A stretch of DNA of 64,000 nucleotides from UBA4742 sp037138595 (GTDB lineage Bacteria; Actinomycetota; Acidimicrobiia; Acidimicrobiales; Acidimicrobilacustridaceae). The position numbers and the translations under genes are program-made. The DNA lies in the NCBI GenBank assembly GCA_037138595.1, contig JBAXIB010000006.1:1-64000 (forward strand), read 5' to 3'. Below are positions 35,003 through 44,539 of the stretch, piece after piece (position 1 is the stretch's first letter; each line of letters begins with the position of its first letter). The notes below the pieces were generated by a model that was given only the letters and a program-made list of their open reading frames with translations, was not told where the DNA came from and did no database searches.

Positions 35003-35677
35003 TCAAGATGGATGCAATCCAGCAGCTCGTTCAATGTGCCGCGCCGCGGCCACGACCTCAGCGCCATAGCGCTTACCAGGACGACGAGTTGTACGTTCGA
35101 TCGGACCCGAAACGCTCACTGCCGCAATGGGTGATCCGTTGCCGTCGAGTACTCCCGCACTAACCGAAGCCACCCCTGCTTCTCGTTCGCCAACACTTTC
35201 AATCCATCCATCGACATCAGCGGCGGGGATCAAATTGGCCGCGGTGAGCACCCGGCCGGCTGATCCGACCTCGAGTGGGAGTGACGCTCCCATTGCAACG
35301 ATCGTCCGCAACCCGTGGGGTGATTCCAGGGCCGCGATACAGACCCGGCGATCACCATCTCGGATATAGAGTTGTACCGACTCGCCAGTCGCATCTCGCA
35401 AGGTGGTCAAAGCGGGCAAGGCGACGTTGGCCAGCGGGATCAATGCAGCCGCGGCTCGACCAATTGCGATTAGGCGAAGCCCGAGCGTGAAACGGCCCTC
35501 CTCGTCACGTCGAACGAGCCCATGAGCTTCGAGCGCTACGGCCAGGCGGTAGGTCGTTGCCCGGGACAAACCTGTGTCCGCTACTAGGTCATGGAGCGAC
35601 CGCGGAGCACCTTCAAGTGCGCTCAGCACCGCCGCCGCCTTGTCAATGACTCCAACACCACTTACACTAAGTTCCAT
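35003..35677 (-). CDS. IclR-family regulator divergent from leuCD (NdgR/LtbR-like)
   Basis: A 224-residue regulator. The winged helix-turn-helix spans about residues 10-65 (HDLVADTGLSRATTYRLAVA) and the effector domain follows (GESVQLYIRDGDRRVC, VGSAGRVLTA, ISVSGP-type end). In actinobacteria the IclR protein divergent from leuCD (NdgR, AreB, LtbR) controls leucine genes and other amino-acid genes. Sequence and position fit, so I infer the same role. The ATG 35677 and the leuC ATG are 55 bp apart, with an inverted repeat between them. Confidence 0.85.
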   Translation of the reverse strand: MELSVSGVGVIDKAAAVLSALEGAPRSLHDLVADTGLSRATTYRLAVALEAHGLVRRDEEGRFTLGLRLIAIGRAAAALIPLANVALPALTTLRDATGESVQLYIRDGDRRVCIAALESPHGLRTIVAMGASLPLEVGSAGRVLTAANLIPAADVDGWIESVGEREAGVASVSAGVLDGNGSPIAAVSVSGPIERTTRRPGKRYGAEVVAAARHIERAAGLHPS

Positions 35678-35685
35678 CAGCTGAG

Positions 35686-35703
35686 ACTATCATCTCAGAT
35701 AGT
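35686..35703. promoter_or_regulatory. Inverted repeat in the iclR-leuC intergenic region (putative operator)
   Basis: ACTATC-N6-GATAGT (35686-35703), flanked by TGAGA on the left and GTGAGAC on the right, lies 8 bp from the IclR start and 29 bp from leuC. Position between divergent genes and perfect 6-bp arms suggest the regulator's binding site for both leuCD and itself. Binding is inferred. Confidence 0.6.
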
Positions 35704-35732
35704 GAGACAGTGAATGAATCGAAAGGATTTCC

Positions 35733-37139
35733 ATGACTGCCCCTAAAACGTTGAGCGAAAAAATCTGGGATGAACACTTGGTGCGTTCCGCTGATGGCGA
35801 ACCTGACGTGTTGTACATCGACCTCCACCTAGTTCATGAAGTCACTTCGCCCCAAGCATTCGATGGCCTGCGCCTCGCGGGCCGCACCGTGCGACGCCCC
35901 GATCTGACGATCGCCACCGAGGACCACAACGTCCCAACCGCCGACATCGACCAACCCATCGAAGATCCCATCTCGCGCAAGCAGGTCGAAGTGCTGCGAG
36001 CGAACTGCGCCGAATTCGGAATCACCGAGTTCCCGATGGGTCACCCCGACCAAGGGATCGTCCACATCATCGGGCCCGAACAAGGTCTGACTCAACCTGG
36101 TATGACCATCGTCTGCGGCGACAGCCATACCTCAACCCACGGGGCGTTCGGCGCCCTCGCGTTTGGTATCGGCACGAGCGAGGTCGAACATGTCCTCGCA
36201 ACTCAAACGTTGCCGCAAGCGCGGCCGGGCACCATGGCAGTCACGGTTGAGGGCGAGCTGCCGGTCGGCGTGACCGGAAAAGATTTGATCCTCGCCATCA
36301 TCGGCCGCATCGGTACCGGGGGCGGTATCGGATCGATCATCGAGTACCGCGGATCAGCGATCCGGAACTTGTCGATGGAAGGTCGGATGACCGTATGCAA
36401 CATGTCCATCGAGGCCGGTGCGAAGGCGGGTCTGATCGCGCCTGACGACATCACCTTTGAGTACCTCAAAGGTCGGGATCATGCTCCCACTGGCGAACAG
36501 TGGGAGCAAGCCGTGACCGCCTGGCGAGCCTTGGCTACCGATGCCGACGCCACGTTCGATAAAGAGGTCGTCATCGATGCATCGGCACTTGCACCGTTCG
36601 TGTCGTGGGGAACCAACCCAGCCCAGGTCATCGAAATCAGCGGGCTCGTCCCTGACCCAGCGGCATTTGCCGACCCGAGCGCCCGCGAGTCAGCTGCTCG
36701 TGCCCTCGACTACATGGGACTCACCGCCGGGACTCCGATGCGCGAGGTTCCGGTTGACACCGTATTCATCGGCTCATGCACCAACGGCCGGATCGAAGAT
36801 CTCCGCGCCGCTGCCGAAGTCGCGCAAGGGCGCAAAGTCAGCGCCGGAATCCGAGCGATGATCGTCCCCGGATCGTTTCGGGTCAAGCAACAAGCCGAAG
36901 CTGAAGGACTCCACGAGATCTTTACTGCCGCCGGATTCGACTGGCGCGAGCCGGGTTGCTCCATGTGTCTTGCGATGAATCCGGACAAATTGCAGCCAGG
37001 CGAGCGGTCTGCTTCCACCAGCAACCGAAACTTCGAGGGGCGACAAGGCCGCGGTGGGCGCACCCATCTAGTTTCGCCGGCCGTAGCCGCGGCCACCGCA
37101 ATCGCCGGCACCTTTGCGATGCCGGCCGATCTTCCCTGA
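35733..37139 (+). CDS. leuC: 3-isopropylmalate dehydratase large subunit
   Basis: A 468-residue aconitase-family subunit. With LeuD it isomerises 2- to 3-isopropylmalate, and citramalate to methylmalate. The [4Fe-4S] ligands lie in FIGSCTNGRIEDL and EPGCSMCLAMNPD. VCGDSHTSTHGAFGALAFG and TSNRNFEGRQG are further signatures. AAAGGA precedes ATG 35733. Transcribed away from the IclR gene and followed after 50 nt by leuD. Confidence 0.95.
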   Translation: MTAPKTLSEKIWDEHLVRSADGEPDVLYIDLHLVHEVTSPQAFDGLRLAGRTVRRPDLTIATEDHNVPTADIDQPIEDPISRKQVEVLRANCAEFGITEFPMGHPDQGIVHIIGPEQGLTQPGMTIVCGDSHTSTHGAFGALAFGIGTSEVEHVLATQTLPQARPGTMAVTVEGELPVGVTGKDLILAIIGRIGTGGGIGSIIEYRGSAIRNLSMEGRMTVCNMSIEAGAKAGLIAPDDITFEYLKGRDHAPTGEQWEQAVTAWRALATDADATFDKEVVIDASALAPFVSWGTNPAQVIEISGLVPDPAAFADPSARESAARALDYMGLTAGTPMREVPVDTVFIGSCTNGRIEDLRAAAEVAQGRKVSAGIRAMIVPGSFRVKQQAEAEGLHEIFTAAGFDWREPGCSMCLAMNPDKLQPGERSASTSNRNFEGRQGRGGRTHLVSPAVAAATAIAGTFAMPADLP

Positions 37140-37189
37140 TCGAAACGCATACCAACCAATTCATTTGTTATTAACCGGAAGGAACCAGC

Positions 37190-37804
37190 ATGGAACCCGT
37201 CAGCATCGTCACCGGCACCGCGGTGCCACTCGACCGATCCGATGTCGATACCGATCAAATCATCCCGAGCGACTGGCTCAAACGAGTTGAGCGCACCGGC
37301 TTTGGAGACGGTCTGTTTTCCGAATGGCGCGATGACAATGCCTTCGTGCTACACGATGACCATCACCACAGCGATCATTACAGTCGAGCAACAATCTTGG
37401 TGGCTGGTCACAACTTTGGAACAGGCTCGTCTCGTGAACACGCAGTTTGGGCGATCATGGACTACGGATTCCAAGCCGTCGTTTCGCCACGCTTTGCCGA
37501 CATATTCCGAAATAACTGCACCAAAAACGGACTCATCCCGGTGCAGGTCGACGCCGAAGTTGGCGAGACGCTGCTGCGTGCCATCGAAGCCGATCCCACC
37601 TTGGTCATCACCATCGACGTCGCGCACCGCACGCTGTCGGCGCCAGCGATCGGCGTGGACGTGACGTTTCCGCTTGATGACGCGACCCAGGATCGGTTTT
37701 TGCGAGGGCTCGATGACATCGGCATCACGTTGGCGAACGAGCACCAAATCTCTTCGTTCGAGGAAAACCGGCAGACATGGAAGCCCACGACGGTTAGAAC
37801 CTGA
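37190..37804 (+). CDS. leuD: 3-isopropylmalate dehydratase small subunit
   Basis: A 204-residue swivelling-domain subunit. LDRSDVDTDQIIPSDWL (about 14-30), VAGHNFGTGSSREHAVWA and FADIFRNNCTKNGLIP define the family. GGAAGGA lies before ATG 37190. It forms the active heterodimer with LeuC, encoded 50 nt upstream. Confidence 0.95.
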   Translation: MEPVSIVTGTAVPLDRSDVDTDQIIPSDWLKRVERTGFGDGLFSEWRDDNAFVLHDDHHHSDHYSRATILVAGHNFGTGSSREHAVWAIMDYGFQAVVSPRFADIFRNNCTKNGLIPVQVDAEVGETLLRAIEADPTLVITIDVAHRTLSAPAIGVDVTFPLDDATQDRFLRGLDDIGITLANEHQISSFEENRQTWKPTTVRT

Positions 37805-37869
37805 CGGTTCGCATAGGCACCTACCGCCGCACTCCGGCGTTCACCGATTGGCAACTTCGCGACTGATTG

Positions 37870-37908
37870 TTAGTCAACGCGCGTTGACTGACACCGAGTT
37901 GTCGGTGT
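37870..37908. terminator. Two adjacent palindromes between convergent leuD and serA
   Basis: TTAGTCAACG-CG-CGTTGACTGA (37870-37891, one mismatch) is followed directly by ACACCGA-GTTG-TCGGTGT (37891-37908), which abuts the serA stop. The place between converging genes suggests a two-way terminator; T-runs are lacking, so strength is uncertain. Confidence 0.42.
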
Positions 37909-39476
37909 TAATCGAGTTCGGCAGCGTTTACTGACACGATGCCGTCAAGTTTCGTCATCGATTCGACGACTTCGGCCGGTACCGGTTGCGACGTCGTCAA
38001 TACCTGCAAGGCAGACGCTCCCGATGGCGATTGGCCCACATGGATGTTCGCAATGTTGATGTCGACGGCAGCCAACGCGCCGCTGACCGCAGCAATCATT
38101 CCGGGTCGATCATCGTTGCGGACAATCAACATATATTTCGCTGGAGCGAGATCGACGGTGTGGTCATCGACCATCACGATGCGGGGCTCACCGCGCAATC
38201 CGACCAACGTACCGGCCAACGCATGAGCACCACCGCGAATCGTGATGAGGTTTACGTAGTCAAGTGCCGTGGTTGTAACTGTCTCGCGCACCTGCAAACC
38301 GCGCTCGGCAGCGAGCTGCGGAGCGTTCACATACGAAACCGGTTCGTCGCTAATGCGGCCGAAGTACCCCTTGAGTAATGACAGCGTCAGGATGCGGGTG
38401 TCGTAGCCGGCAATTTGACCCTGGTATTCGACATCAATGGTGGAGATACCACCACCGCTCAGAGAACCGAACAATGCGCCCAATCGTTCGGCCATTGCCA
38501 AGAACGGTCGAACTGTTTCAGATGCTTCCGCCGCACTGACATTGACGGCGAACGGCACGAACTCCCCAGCCAATGCAAGGCCAACCTGTTCAGCGATGGT
38601 GTCGCCGGCTTTGTCCTGCGCTTCATGGGTACTCGCCCCGAGGTGAGGCGTCACGACAACCGAGTCGAGTGCAAATAACGGTGACTCAGTCGTGGGCTCC
38701 TTGGTAAAGACATCAAGCGCAGCACCACCAACCTGGCCAGAACGAATCGCATCGGCGAGTGCGTCCTCATCGATGATTCCGCCTCGGCCCACGTTAATAA
38801 TGCGAATTCCCGGCTTGGCTTTTGCCAGCAATTCGGCATTGACCATCCCAATAGTCTCCGGAGTTTTCACTACGTGAATCGTCACGAAGTCAGACGTTGC
38901 CATCAGGGTGTCAAGGTCAACAAGGTCAACGTTCATTTGTCGCGCCCGATCGGCCGAGATGAACGGATCGAATGCAACCAGGCGCATTCCAAATGCCAAG
39001 GCCCGTTGCGCAACAAGTTTGCCAATGCGGCCAAGGCCGATAATGCCAAGCGTCTTGTCGCTCAGTTCAACACCGGTCCAACGCGACCGTTCCCATCGTC
39101 CAGCAACCAGTGCAGAATGAGCCTGCGGAACATTTCGAGCCTGGGCTAAGAGCAGAGCCATCGTATGTTCAGCGGCCGAGAGGACATTGGATTGCGGTGC
39201 GTTCACGACCATCACGCCACGAGCGGTCGCCGTTTCGACGTCGACATTATCGAGGCCGATTCCAGCACGCCCAACCACGACAAGGTCGACTCCGGCCGCG
39301 AGCAACTCGGCCGTCACCGTTGTGGCGGAACGGATGATCAGCGCGTGCGCACCGGGAATGACCTCAAGTAGCTGTTCGGGCGTGAGCCCGATTTGAACAT
39401 CGACTTCATGGCCCGCGTCGCGCAAGCGCTCGAGCCCTCCGTCAGCAATGGGTTCGGTGACCAAGATGCGAGCCAT
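37908..39476 (-). CDS. serA: D-3-phosphoglycerate dehydrogenase
   Basis: A 522-residue long-form enzyme, first step of serine synthesis. VVGRAGIGLDNVDV and the Rossmann loop LGIIGLGRIGKLVAQRALAF bind NAD. INVGRGGIIDEDAL and VVVTPHLGASTHEAQ hold catalytic Arg and His regions. An intervening domain (about 315-445) and a C-terminal ACT domain (LIVRNDDRPGMIAAVSGAL) give the type with serine feedback control. ATG 39476 begins the usual MARILVTEP N-terminus; ATG 39485 is an equally possible start three codons earlier. serC lies 3.9 kb away on the other strand. Confidence 0.93.
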   Translation of the reverse strand: MARILVTEPIADGGLERLRDAGHEVDVQIGLTPEQLLEVIPGAHALIIRSATTVTAELLAAGVDLVVVGRAGIGLDNVDVETATARGVMVVNAPQSNVLSAAEHTMALLLAQARNVPQAHSALVAGRWERSRWTGVELSDKTLGIIGLGRIGKLVAQRALAFGMRLVAFDPFISADRARQMNVDLVDLDTLMATSDFVTIHVVKTPETIGMVNAELLAKAKPGIRIINVGRGGIIDEDALADAIRSGQVGGAALDVFTKEPTTESPLFALDSVVVTPHLGASTHEAQDKAGDTIAEQVGLALAGEFVPFAVNVSAAEASETVRPFLAMAERLGALFGSLSGGGISTIDVEYQGQIAGYDTRILTLSLLKGYFGRISDEPVSYVNAPQLAAERGLQVRETVTTTALDYVNLITIRGGAHALAGTLVGLRGEPRIVMVDDHTVDLAPAKYMLIVRNDDRPGMIAAVSGALAAVDINIANIHVGQSPSGASALQVLTTSQPVPAEVVESMTKLDGIVSVNAAELD

Positions 39477-39552
39477 GGCCTTCATCCTGACCGCTACGCC
39501 TGCTGAGCCGCCAACCGGACCGAATTACATCCTGCTGTGGCCCCAATCTGAC

Positions 39553-39891
39553 TCAGCCCCCGGACAGTTTGAAACTCACGAAAAAGGCCAGGAGAGGAAC
39601 GAGGATCATCGCGAGACCAAAAACCAGAACTGGCACAAGCCACGGTCGGCCGACCCGTTTGAGCGCCGCGTCATCACGCGTGTCGTCTAAGGGAATCAGG
39701 CCGAGCAGCTCACAGGCGCGCGACACGTCGAGGGCTAATACCGAGACCCCGACCCGCGATGGCGATGTCTCATCGAGCACCGCAGCGATCCCTCGTTCCA
39801 CGAGGGATGTGGCTGATCGACTGGCATCAGCTTTGTCGTCAAACCATTCGATGACGACCATGTCGAGATTGTCTTGCGATTCGCCTTCCAT
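39553..39891 (-). CDS. Small protein with C-terminal membrane segment
   Basis: A 112-residue protein. The N-terminal 75 residues (VIEWFDDKADASRSATSLVE, VGVSVLALDVSRACELLGL) resemble the DUF2007-like fold that handles short signals, but this is weak. Residues about 85-108 are a hydrophobic anchor (PVLVFGLAMILVPLLAFFV). It lies 14 nt downstream of the S9 peptidase gene and before serA. Function unknown. Confidence 0.6.
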   Translation of the reverse strand: MEGESQDNLDMVVIEWFDDKADASRSATSLVERGIAAVLDETSPSRVGVSVLALDVSRACELLGLIPLDDTRDDAALKRVGRPWLVPVLVFGLAMILVPLLAFFVSFKLSGG

Positions 39892-39905
39892 GACAGCACC
39901 GCCAG

Positions 39906-41906
39906 TCAGAGATTGTCGATTGGAACCGGTTCAATGTCGTCGAATGGTTCGAACCCGAAGACCCGGGCAAAAAAGTACAGCTCAGCTTCGAGCGCTCGCT
40001 TGATGCTGGCCGCTTTGCGAAAACCGTGCTGCTCGCCGGGGAAGGTCAGATATGCCACCGGAAGTCCCTTTTCCCGCAAGGCGCTCACGATCATCTCGGA
40101 CTGTGCAGGCGGGACAATGGCATCCTCGAGCCCTTGCAGCACGATGAGTGGGCAGGAAAATCCGTCTACGTGATCGATTGGCGAACGCGCAACGTAGCGA
40201 TCACGTTGTGCGGGGTATGGCCCGACCAGCGAGTCGAGATACCGAGCTTCAAACTTATGGGTATCGCGAGCCAAGGCTTCTAGGTCAGCAACCCCGTACA
40301 GACTGGAACCCGCAGTGAAAACATCGTGAAACGCGAGCGCGCATAACGCCGTGAATCCACCCGCCGAGCCTCCGCGGATACCCATCTGGTTCGCGTTGAC
40401 GCGCCCAGTTTCGGCCAGATACTTGGCAACGGCGATGCAATCGTCCACATCGGCTACCCCCCATTGCCCATTGAGCGCGTTTCGAAACTCACGACCAAAA
40501 CCGGTACTGCCGCGATAATTCACATCGGCAACTGCGAACCCCCGTGAGGTCCAGAATTGAACTGCCAAATTGAGATTCGATCGCGCCGCCGAAGTAGGCC
40601 CACCATGGATCATCACCACTAACGGCGGAGAAGCCGCGTCCGGGCCCTTCGACTCAGGGTTGACCGGCGCATAAAACATCGCGTGAGTTCGATGGCCTGC
40701 TGTCGACTCGACCGTGATCGACTCGGGGATCGAAAACCATTCAGTACCGAATTGCAGCGCACGCGGGGGTCGGATCGACCCAACCATCGCTGCACTATGA
40801 CGCGGAACATCCGCAATAGCGACCACTGGCTCATGAATCGGAGATCCGCCAATGAACACGATGCCATTGCCAAATGTTTGGACTGACGAGATAGCCGAAA
40901 ATCCCGACTCGACCTCGGTCATCTGATGGCCGAGGTCGGCTTCGACGTCGAGAACGGCCAGATGATCAGTTCCTCCCGCGGCATACGCGATAGCGACGCG
41001 ACCGTCAGGCAAAAACGCATAGCGACTCTGGGCAAACACCCATGCCGGAGTACCAATCTCGGCGCTTATGGGCACAATCGCGGTGGCCTCATCGGGCTTG
41101 TCGACTTCCACGCAATAGAGGTTCCACCAGTTCGATCGATCCGAAACAAACCACAAACCTCCGTCTCGATGCCACTCGGGTTGCGTGATCGATTCGGAAG
41201 GACCACCGGCGACTAGACGAAGGTTTGTGACCACACATTCGTCAACATTGCTCGCGAGGTCTGCAACCCACAGTTCGGTTGCATCCCATGGCATATCGGG
41301 ATGGTTCCATTGCAACCAGCACACCGCTCGCCCATCGGGGCTCACTCGCGGTGCCGCGACAAAGTCAGGACCAGAGACGATGACGGAAACCGACCCACCC
41401 ACCAGCGCATCAACGACGACAATGTCATTTCGAGGTTCGCCATCGCCGTGCCGTTCGCGAACCATCACCACCCAGCGTCCATCAGCAGTCAATGTTCCGT
41501 CGGCATAACGGTCGGCGAATTCTGCCCCATTTTCGGTGAGCATGATTGGCCAACCCAGCGTGCCGGGCTCCGGCGCTACGTCGGATTCAGGATCAGGTTC
41601 GACGCGGTAAAGCTGTTGATCATCACCATTGACGAAATACAACGAGTCATTGTGTATCCACCATGCACCACCGCCATATTCGTGCACCCGACTACGCGCC
41701 GAAAATCCCGGTGGTGTTAGTTCGACAGTTGGACCACCAGGTGTGTGGCGGACAATGACAACTCGGCCGCCGTCGTCGGGACGCGATTCTGACCACCAGA
41801 CATCTGAGTCGCCGACCCGAACATCACTCAGCCCCACCGACCCCGAAACTATGAGGTCGGCGGTGATAGGCGTTGGCCACGAGCCGAAAGGCTGCTCGAG
41901 CGCCAT
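39906..41906 (-). CDS. S9 family prolyl oligopeptidase-like serine peptidase
   Basis: A 666-residue two-domain hydrolase. An N-terminal beta-propeller (about 1-400; repeated W-containing blades such as AVCWLQWNHPDMPWD and GLWFVSDRSNWWNLY) caps a C-terminal alpha/beta-hydrolase domain. There VMIHGGPTS forms the oxyanion region, GGSAGG holds Ser514, LEDAIVPP Asp595 and GEQHGF His627. It would cleave short peptides, perhaps acyl-aminoacyl or dipeptidyl substrates. No signal peptide, so cytosolic. It starts 3 nt after the aminotransferase stop, in the same transcript. Confidence 0.88.
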   Translation of the reverse strand: MALEQPFGSWPTPITADLIVSGSVGLSDVRVGDSDVWWSESRPDDGGRVVIVRHTPGGPTVELTPPGFSARSRVHEYGGGAWWIHNDSLYFVNGDDQQLYRVEPDPESDVAPEPGTLGWPIMLTENGAEFADRYADGTLTADGRWVVMVRERHGDGEPRNDIVVVDALVGGSVSVIVSGPDFVAAPRVSPDGRAVCWLQWNHPDMPWDATELWVADLASNVDECVVTNLRLVAGGPSESITQPEWHRDGGLWFVSDRSNWWNLYCVEVDKPDEATAIVPISAEIGTPAWVFAQSRYAFLPDGRVAIAYAAGGTDHLAVLDVEADLGHQMTEVESGFSAISSVQTFGNGIVFIGGSPIHEPVVAIADVPRHSAAMVGSIRPPRALQFGTEWFSIPESITVESTAGHRTHAMFYAPVNPESKGPDAASPPLVVMIHGGPTSAARSNLNLAVQFWTSRGFAVADVNYRGSTGFGREFRNALNGQWGVADVDDCIAVAKYLAETGRVNANQMGIRGGSAGGFTALCALAFHDVFTAGSSLYGVADLEALARDTHKFEARYLDSLVGPYPAQRDRYVARSPIDHVDGFSCPLIVLQGLEDAIVPPAQSEMIVSALREKGLPVAYLTFPGEQHGFRKAASIKRALEAELYFFARVFGFEPFDDIEPVPIDNL

Positions 41907-41909
41907 CGT

Positions 41910-43118
41910 TCAAACCTCGGATGCAGCAACGAGTCGGTCGATGCGAGCGATGCCCTCGACGAGGTCATCATCACCCAGCGCAAATGAAAGCCGGGCGTAA
42001 CCAGGAGCTCCGAAGGCCTCGCCAGGCACAATGGCGACTTTTGCTTGATCAAGAATCACCGCGGCAAGCTCGTTGGTGGAAGTCGGCCGCTCGCCCCCAA
42101 ACGACCGGCCAAGCACTCCCTCGAATGAAGGAAACGCGTAGAACGCTCCTTGCGGCTCAAGGCAGGTCACCCCAGTAATGGTGTTGAGCATGGCGTGCAT
42201 CAATTTCCGGCGGCGATCAAATGCCGAACGCATCATCACGACCGCATCGAGATCACCCGCGACCGCAGCAAGTGCCGCTCGCTGCGACACGTTTGCCACG
42301 TTCGATGTCGAATGTGACTGAAGATTCGTTGCTGCGTTGATCACGTCTGCGGGCCCAAGCATCCACCCGACGCGCCAACCGGTCATGGCATAGGTCTTGG
42401 CCACGCCATTGACCACAATGCATCGATCGGCAATGTCCGGGACCAGCGCCGGCATCGACGTGAACTGATTATCGCCATAGGTCAAATGTTCATAGATCTC
42501 GTCGGTGATAACCCAAAGCCCGTGATCGGCTGCCCATTGCCCGATCACCCGAACTTCAGCTTCTGGATACACCGCGCCAGTTGGGTTCGAGGGCGAAACG
42601 AATACCAATGCTTTGGTCTTTGGGGTCAACGCCGCTTCGAGTTGCTCGACCGATACTCGAAATCCGGTCGATTCATCAGTCGACAAAATCACCGCCACGC
42701 CATCGGCTAACGAAATTGATTCGGGGTACGTCGTCCAATAAGGCGCGGGCAACAGCACTTCATCGCCGGGATTCAAGATCGCAGCCAATGCATTGAAAAT
42801 TGCTTGCTTTCCACCGTTGGTGACCAAGACCTGACTTGCCGGAATCTCATATCCCGAATCGCGCAGGGTTTTGGCCGCAATTGCTGCTCGCAGTTCGGGC
42901 AAGCCACCCGCGGGCGAATAACGATGGGCCGCCGGGTCTTGGCAGGCAAGGATCGCTGCCTCGACCACATGGCGTGGGGTCGCGAAGTCCGGTTCGCCGG
43001 CACCAAAGCCGATAACGGGTTCCCCCGCTGCTTTCAATGCCTTCGCTCGGGCGTCGACGGCCAAGGTCGCCGACTCAGTAATGGCGCCAACTCGACGGGA
43101 AATTCGGTCCACTGTCAT
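41910..43118 (-). CDS. Aspartate aminotransferase-like class I aminotransferase
   Basis: A 402-residue fold type I PLP enzyme. YSPAGGLPELRAAIA, VLVTNGGKQAIFNAL, SPSNPTGAVYPEAEV and the Schiff-base lysine K241 in VNGVAKTYAMTGWRVGW are visible, with the C-terminal phenylalanine/arginine region GYARLSFALG. This is the subgroup of Thermus-type aspartate/prephenate aminotransferases (Ib). Likely converts oxaloacetate to aspartate. A promoter should lie in the 210-bp region shared with serC; I see no clear boxes on this strand. Confidence 0.87.
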   Translation of the reverse strand: MTVDRISRRVGAITESATLAVDARAKALKAAGEPVIGFGAGEPDFATPRHVVEAAILACQDPAAHRYSPAGGLPELRAAIAAKTLRDSGYEIPASQVLVTNGGKQAIFNALAAILNPGDEVLLPAPYWTTYPESISLADGVAVILSTDESTGFRVSVEQLEAALTPKTKALVFVSPSNPTGAVYPEAEVRVIGQWAADHGLWVITDEIYEHLTYGDNQFTSMPALVPDIADRCIVVNGVAKTYAMTGWRVGWMLGPADVINAATNLQSHSTSNVANVSQRAALAAVAGDLDAVVMMRSAFDRRRKLMHAMLNTITGVTCLEPQGAFYAFPSFEGVLGRSFGGERPTSTNELAAVILDQAKVAIVPGEAFGAPGYARLSFALGDDDLVEGIARIDRLVAASEV

Positions 43119-43328
43119 GAAATCTCATTACCTCTTAGGTGCTGGGAGCAGCCCTGACGCTAGCGCCCCGCACGCAGGCCAGAGCACGAGTTTTCCTAAA
43201 CGGGGCCAGCCGATCCAACCCGCTTTGCCCAAAATGAGGCAACCCTGATCAAGCGGCACGACGGCGTGGTGAAAGAAACTTTGGGACCGATTTCGTTTGC
43301 GTCGGGTAATCCGGCGATGATGGCCGAG

Positions 43329-44462
43329 ATGAGCGAACCAATTCCAGCCATTTCGATCCCCCGAGACCTGCTTCCAGCCGACGGCCGTTTCGGATGCGGA
43401 CCTTCCAAAGTCCGACCTGAGTCAGTCAACGCGCTGAATGCAGTCGCGACGACCTTATTAGGGACAAGTCATCGTCAGGCCACGGTGCAGTTCACTGTGA
43501 GCCAGCTTCGCAATGGCTTGGCCGAGATGTTGGCGTTACCCGATGGGTATGAGGTCATTCTCGGCAACGGCGGCTCAACATTGTTCTGGGATGTTGCAAC
43601 TTTCGGACTCATTAACAGCCGCAGCCAGCACCTGAGCTTCGGCGAGTTTTCGTCGAAGTTTGCTACGGCCGCGAAAGCAGCACCTCACCTAGGCGATCCT
43701 GAGGTCATCGAATCGCCCGCAGGCACTCATCCCGAGTGCGTTGCCACCGACAACATCGACACCTACGCCCTCACGCAAAACGAAACCTCAACTGGCGTCT
43801 CGATGCCGTTGCACCGACCTGATGGCGCGGCTGAGGATGCGATCGTTGTCGTTGACGCGACTTCGGCAGCTGGCGGTTTGCGATTCGACCCCACTCAGAT
43901 CGATGCCTATTACTTCGCACCACAAAAGTGTCTGGCATCTGACGGCGGATTGTGGCTCGCCGCGATCTCACCTCGGGCGGTCGAACGCATCGAGAGCATC
44001 GCTAGTAGCAATCGGTGGATTCCCGCATCGCTTGATCTCAAAATCGCGCTCGATAATTCTCGGAAAGACCAGACCTACAACACTCCGGCCCTTGCGACCA
44101 TTTTTCTCGCGGTGCAGCAGGTCGAGTGGGTCAACAACAATGGCGGTCTCGAATGGGCCGCGTCGCGATGCGATCGCTCAGCTGAAATCATGTACTCGTG
44201 GGCCGATAAATCTGAGTACGCGACGCCGTTTGTCGGCAACGTCGACGAACGCAGCCACGTCGTAGCCACCATCGATCTCGCTGAACACATCGATGCCAAT
44301 GTGGTATCGAAAGTACTTCGAAACAACGGCATCGTTGACACCGAGTCGTACCGAAAGCTTGGACGCAATCAACTTCGCATGGCGATGTTTCCGGCCATTG
44401 ATTCATCTGACATCGAAGCGCTGACCGCTTGTATCGACCACGTTGTCGCTGCCTTAACTTGA
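43329..44462 (+). CDS. serC: Phosphoserine aminotransferase (actinobacterial type)
   Basis: A 377-residue PLP enzyme, second step of serine synthesis. LPADGRFGCGPSKVRPE, HRQATVQFTVSQLRNGLAEM, LGNGGSTLFWDVATFGL and VDATSAAGGLRFD are visible. YYFAPQKCLASDGGLWLA carries the PLP lysine. Length and N-terminus match the mycobacterial SerC type (about 376 residues), which is why I chose ATG 43329; GTG 43266 and ATG 43320 are in frame upstream and no ribosome binding site decides. It stands alone, divergent from the aminotransferase gene. Confidence 0.9.
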   Translation: MSEPIPAISIPRDLLPADGRFGCGPSKVRPESVNALNAVATTLLGTSHRQATVQFTVSQLRNGLAEMLALPDGYEVILGNGGSTLFWDVATFGLINSRSQHLSFGEFSSKFATAAKAAPHLGDPEVIESPAGTHPECVATDNIDTYALTQNETSTGVSMPLHRPDGAAEDAIVVVDATSAAGGLRFDPTQIDAYYFAPQKCLASDGGLWLAAISPRAVERIESIASSNRWIPASLDLKIALDNSRKDQTYNTPALATIFLAVQQVEWVNNNGGLEWAASRCDRSAEIMYSWADKSEYATPFVGNVDERSHVVATIDLAEHIDANVVSKVLRNNGIVDTESYRKLGRNQLRMAMFPAIDSSDIEALTACIDHVVAALT

Positions 44463-44539
44463 TCTGACTCGCGCCGCTCCGTTCTGACGGGCAGACTGTG
44501 AGCTCGCAAGTTCACACACGCCAACATCGGGGGAAGGCA

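Noticed and set aside
43119..43328. Riboswitch or small RNA in the 210-bp aminotransferase-serC gap
   Set aside because: I saw no stable hairpin series, leader frame or T-run; probably only promoters and alternative serC starts.
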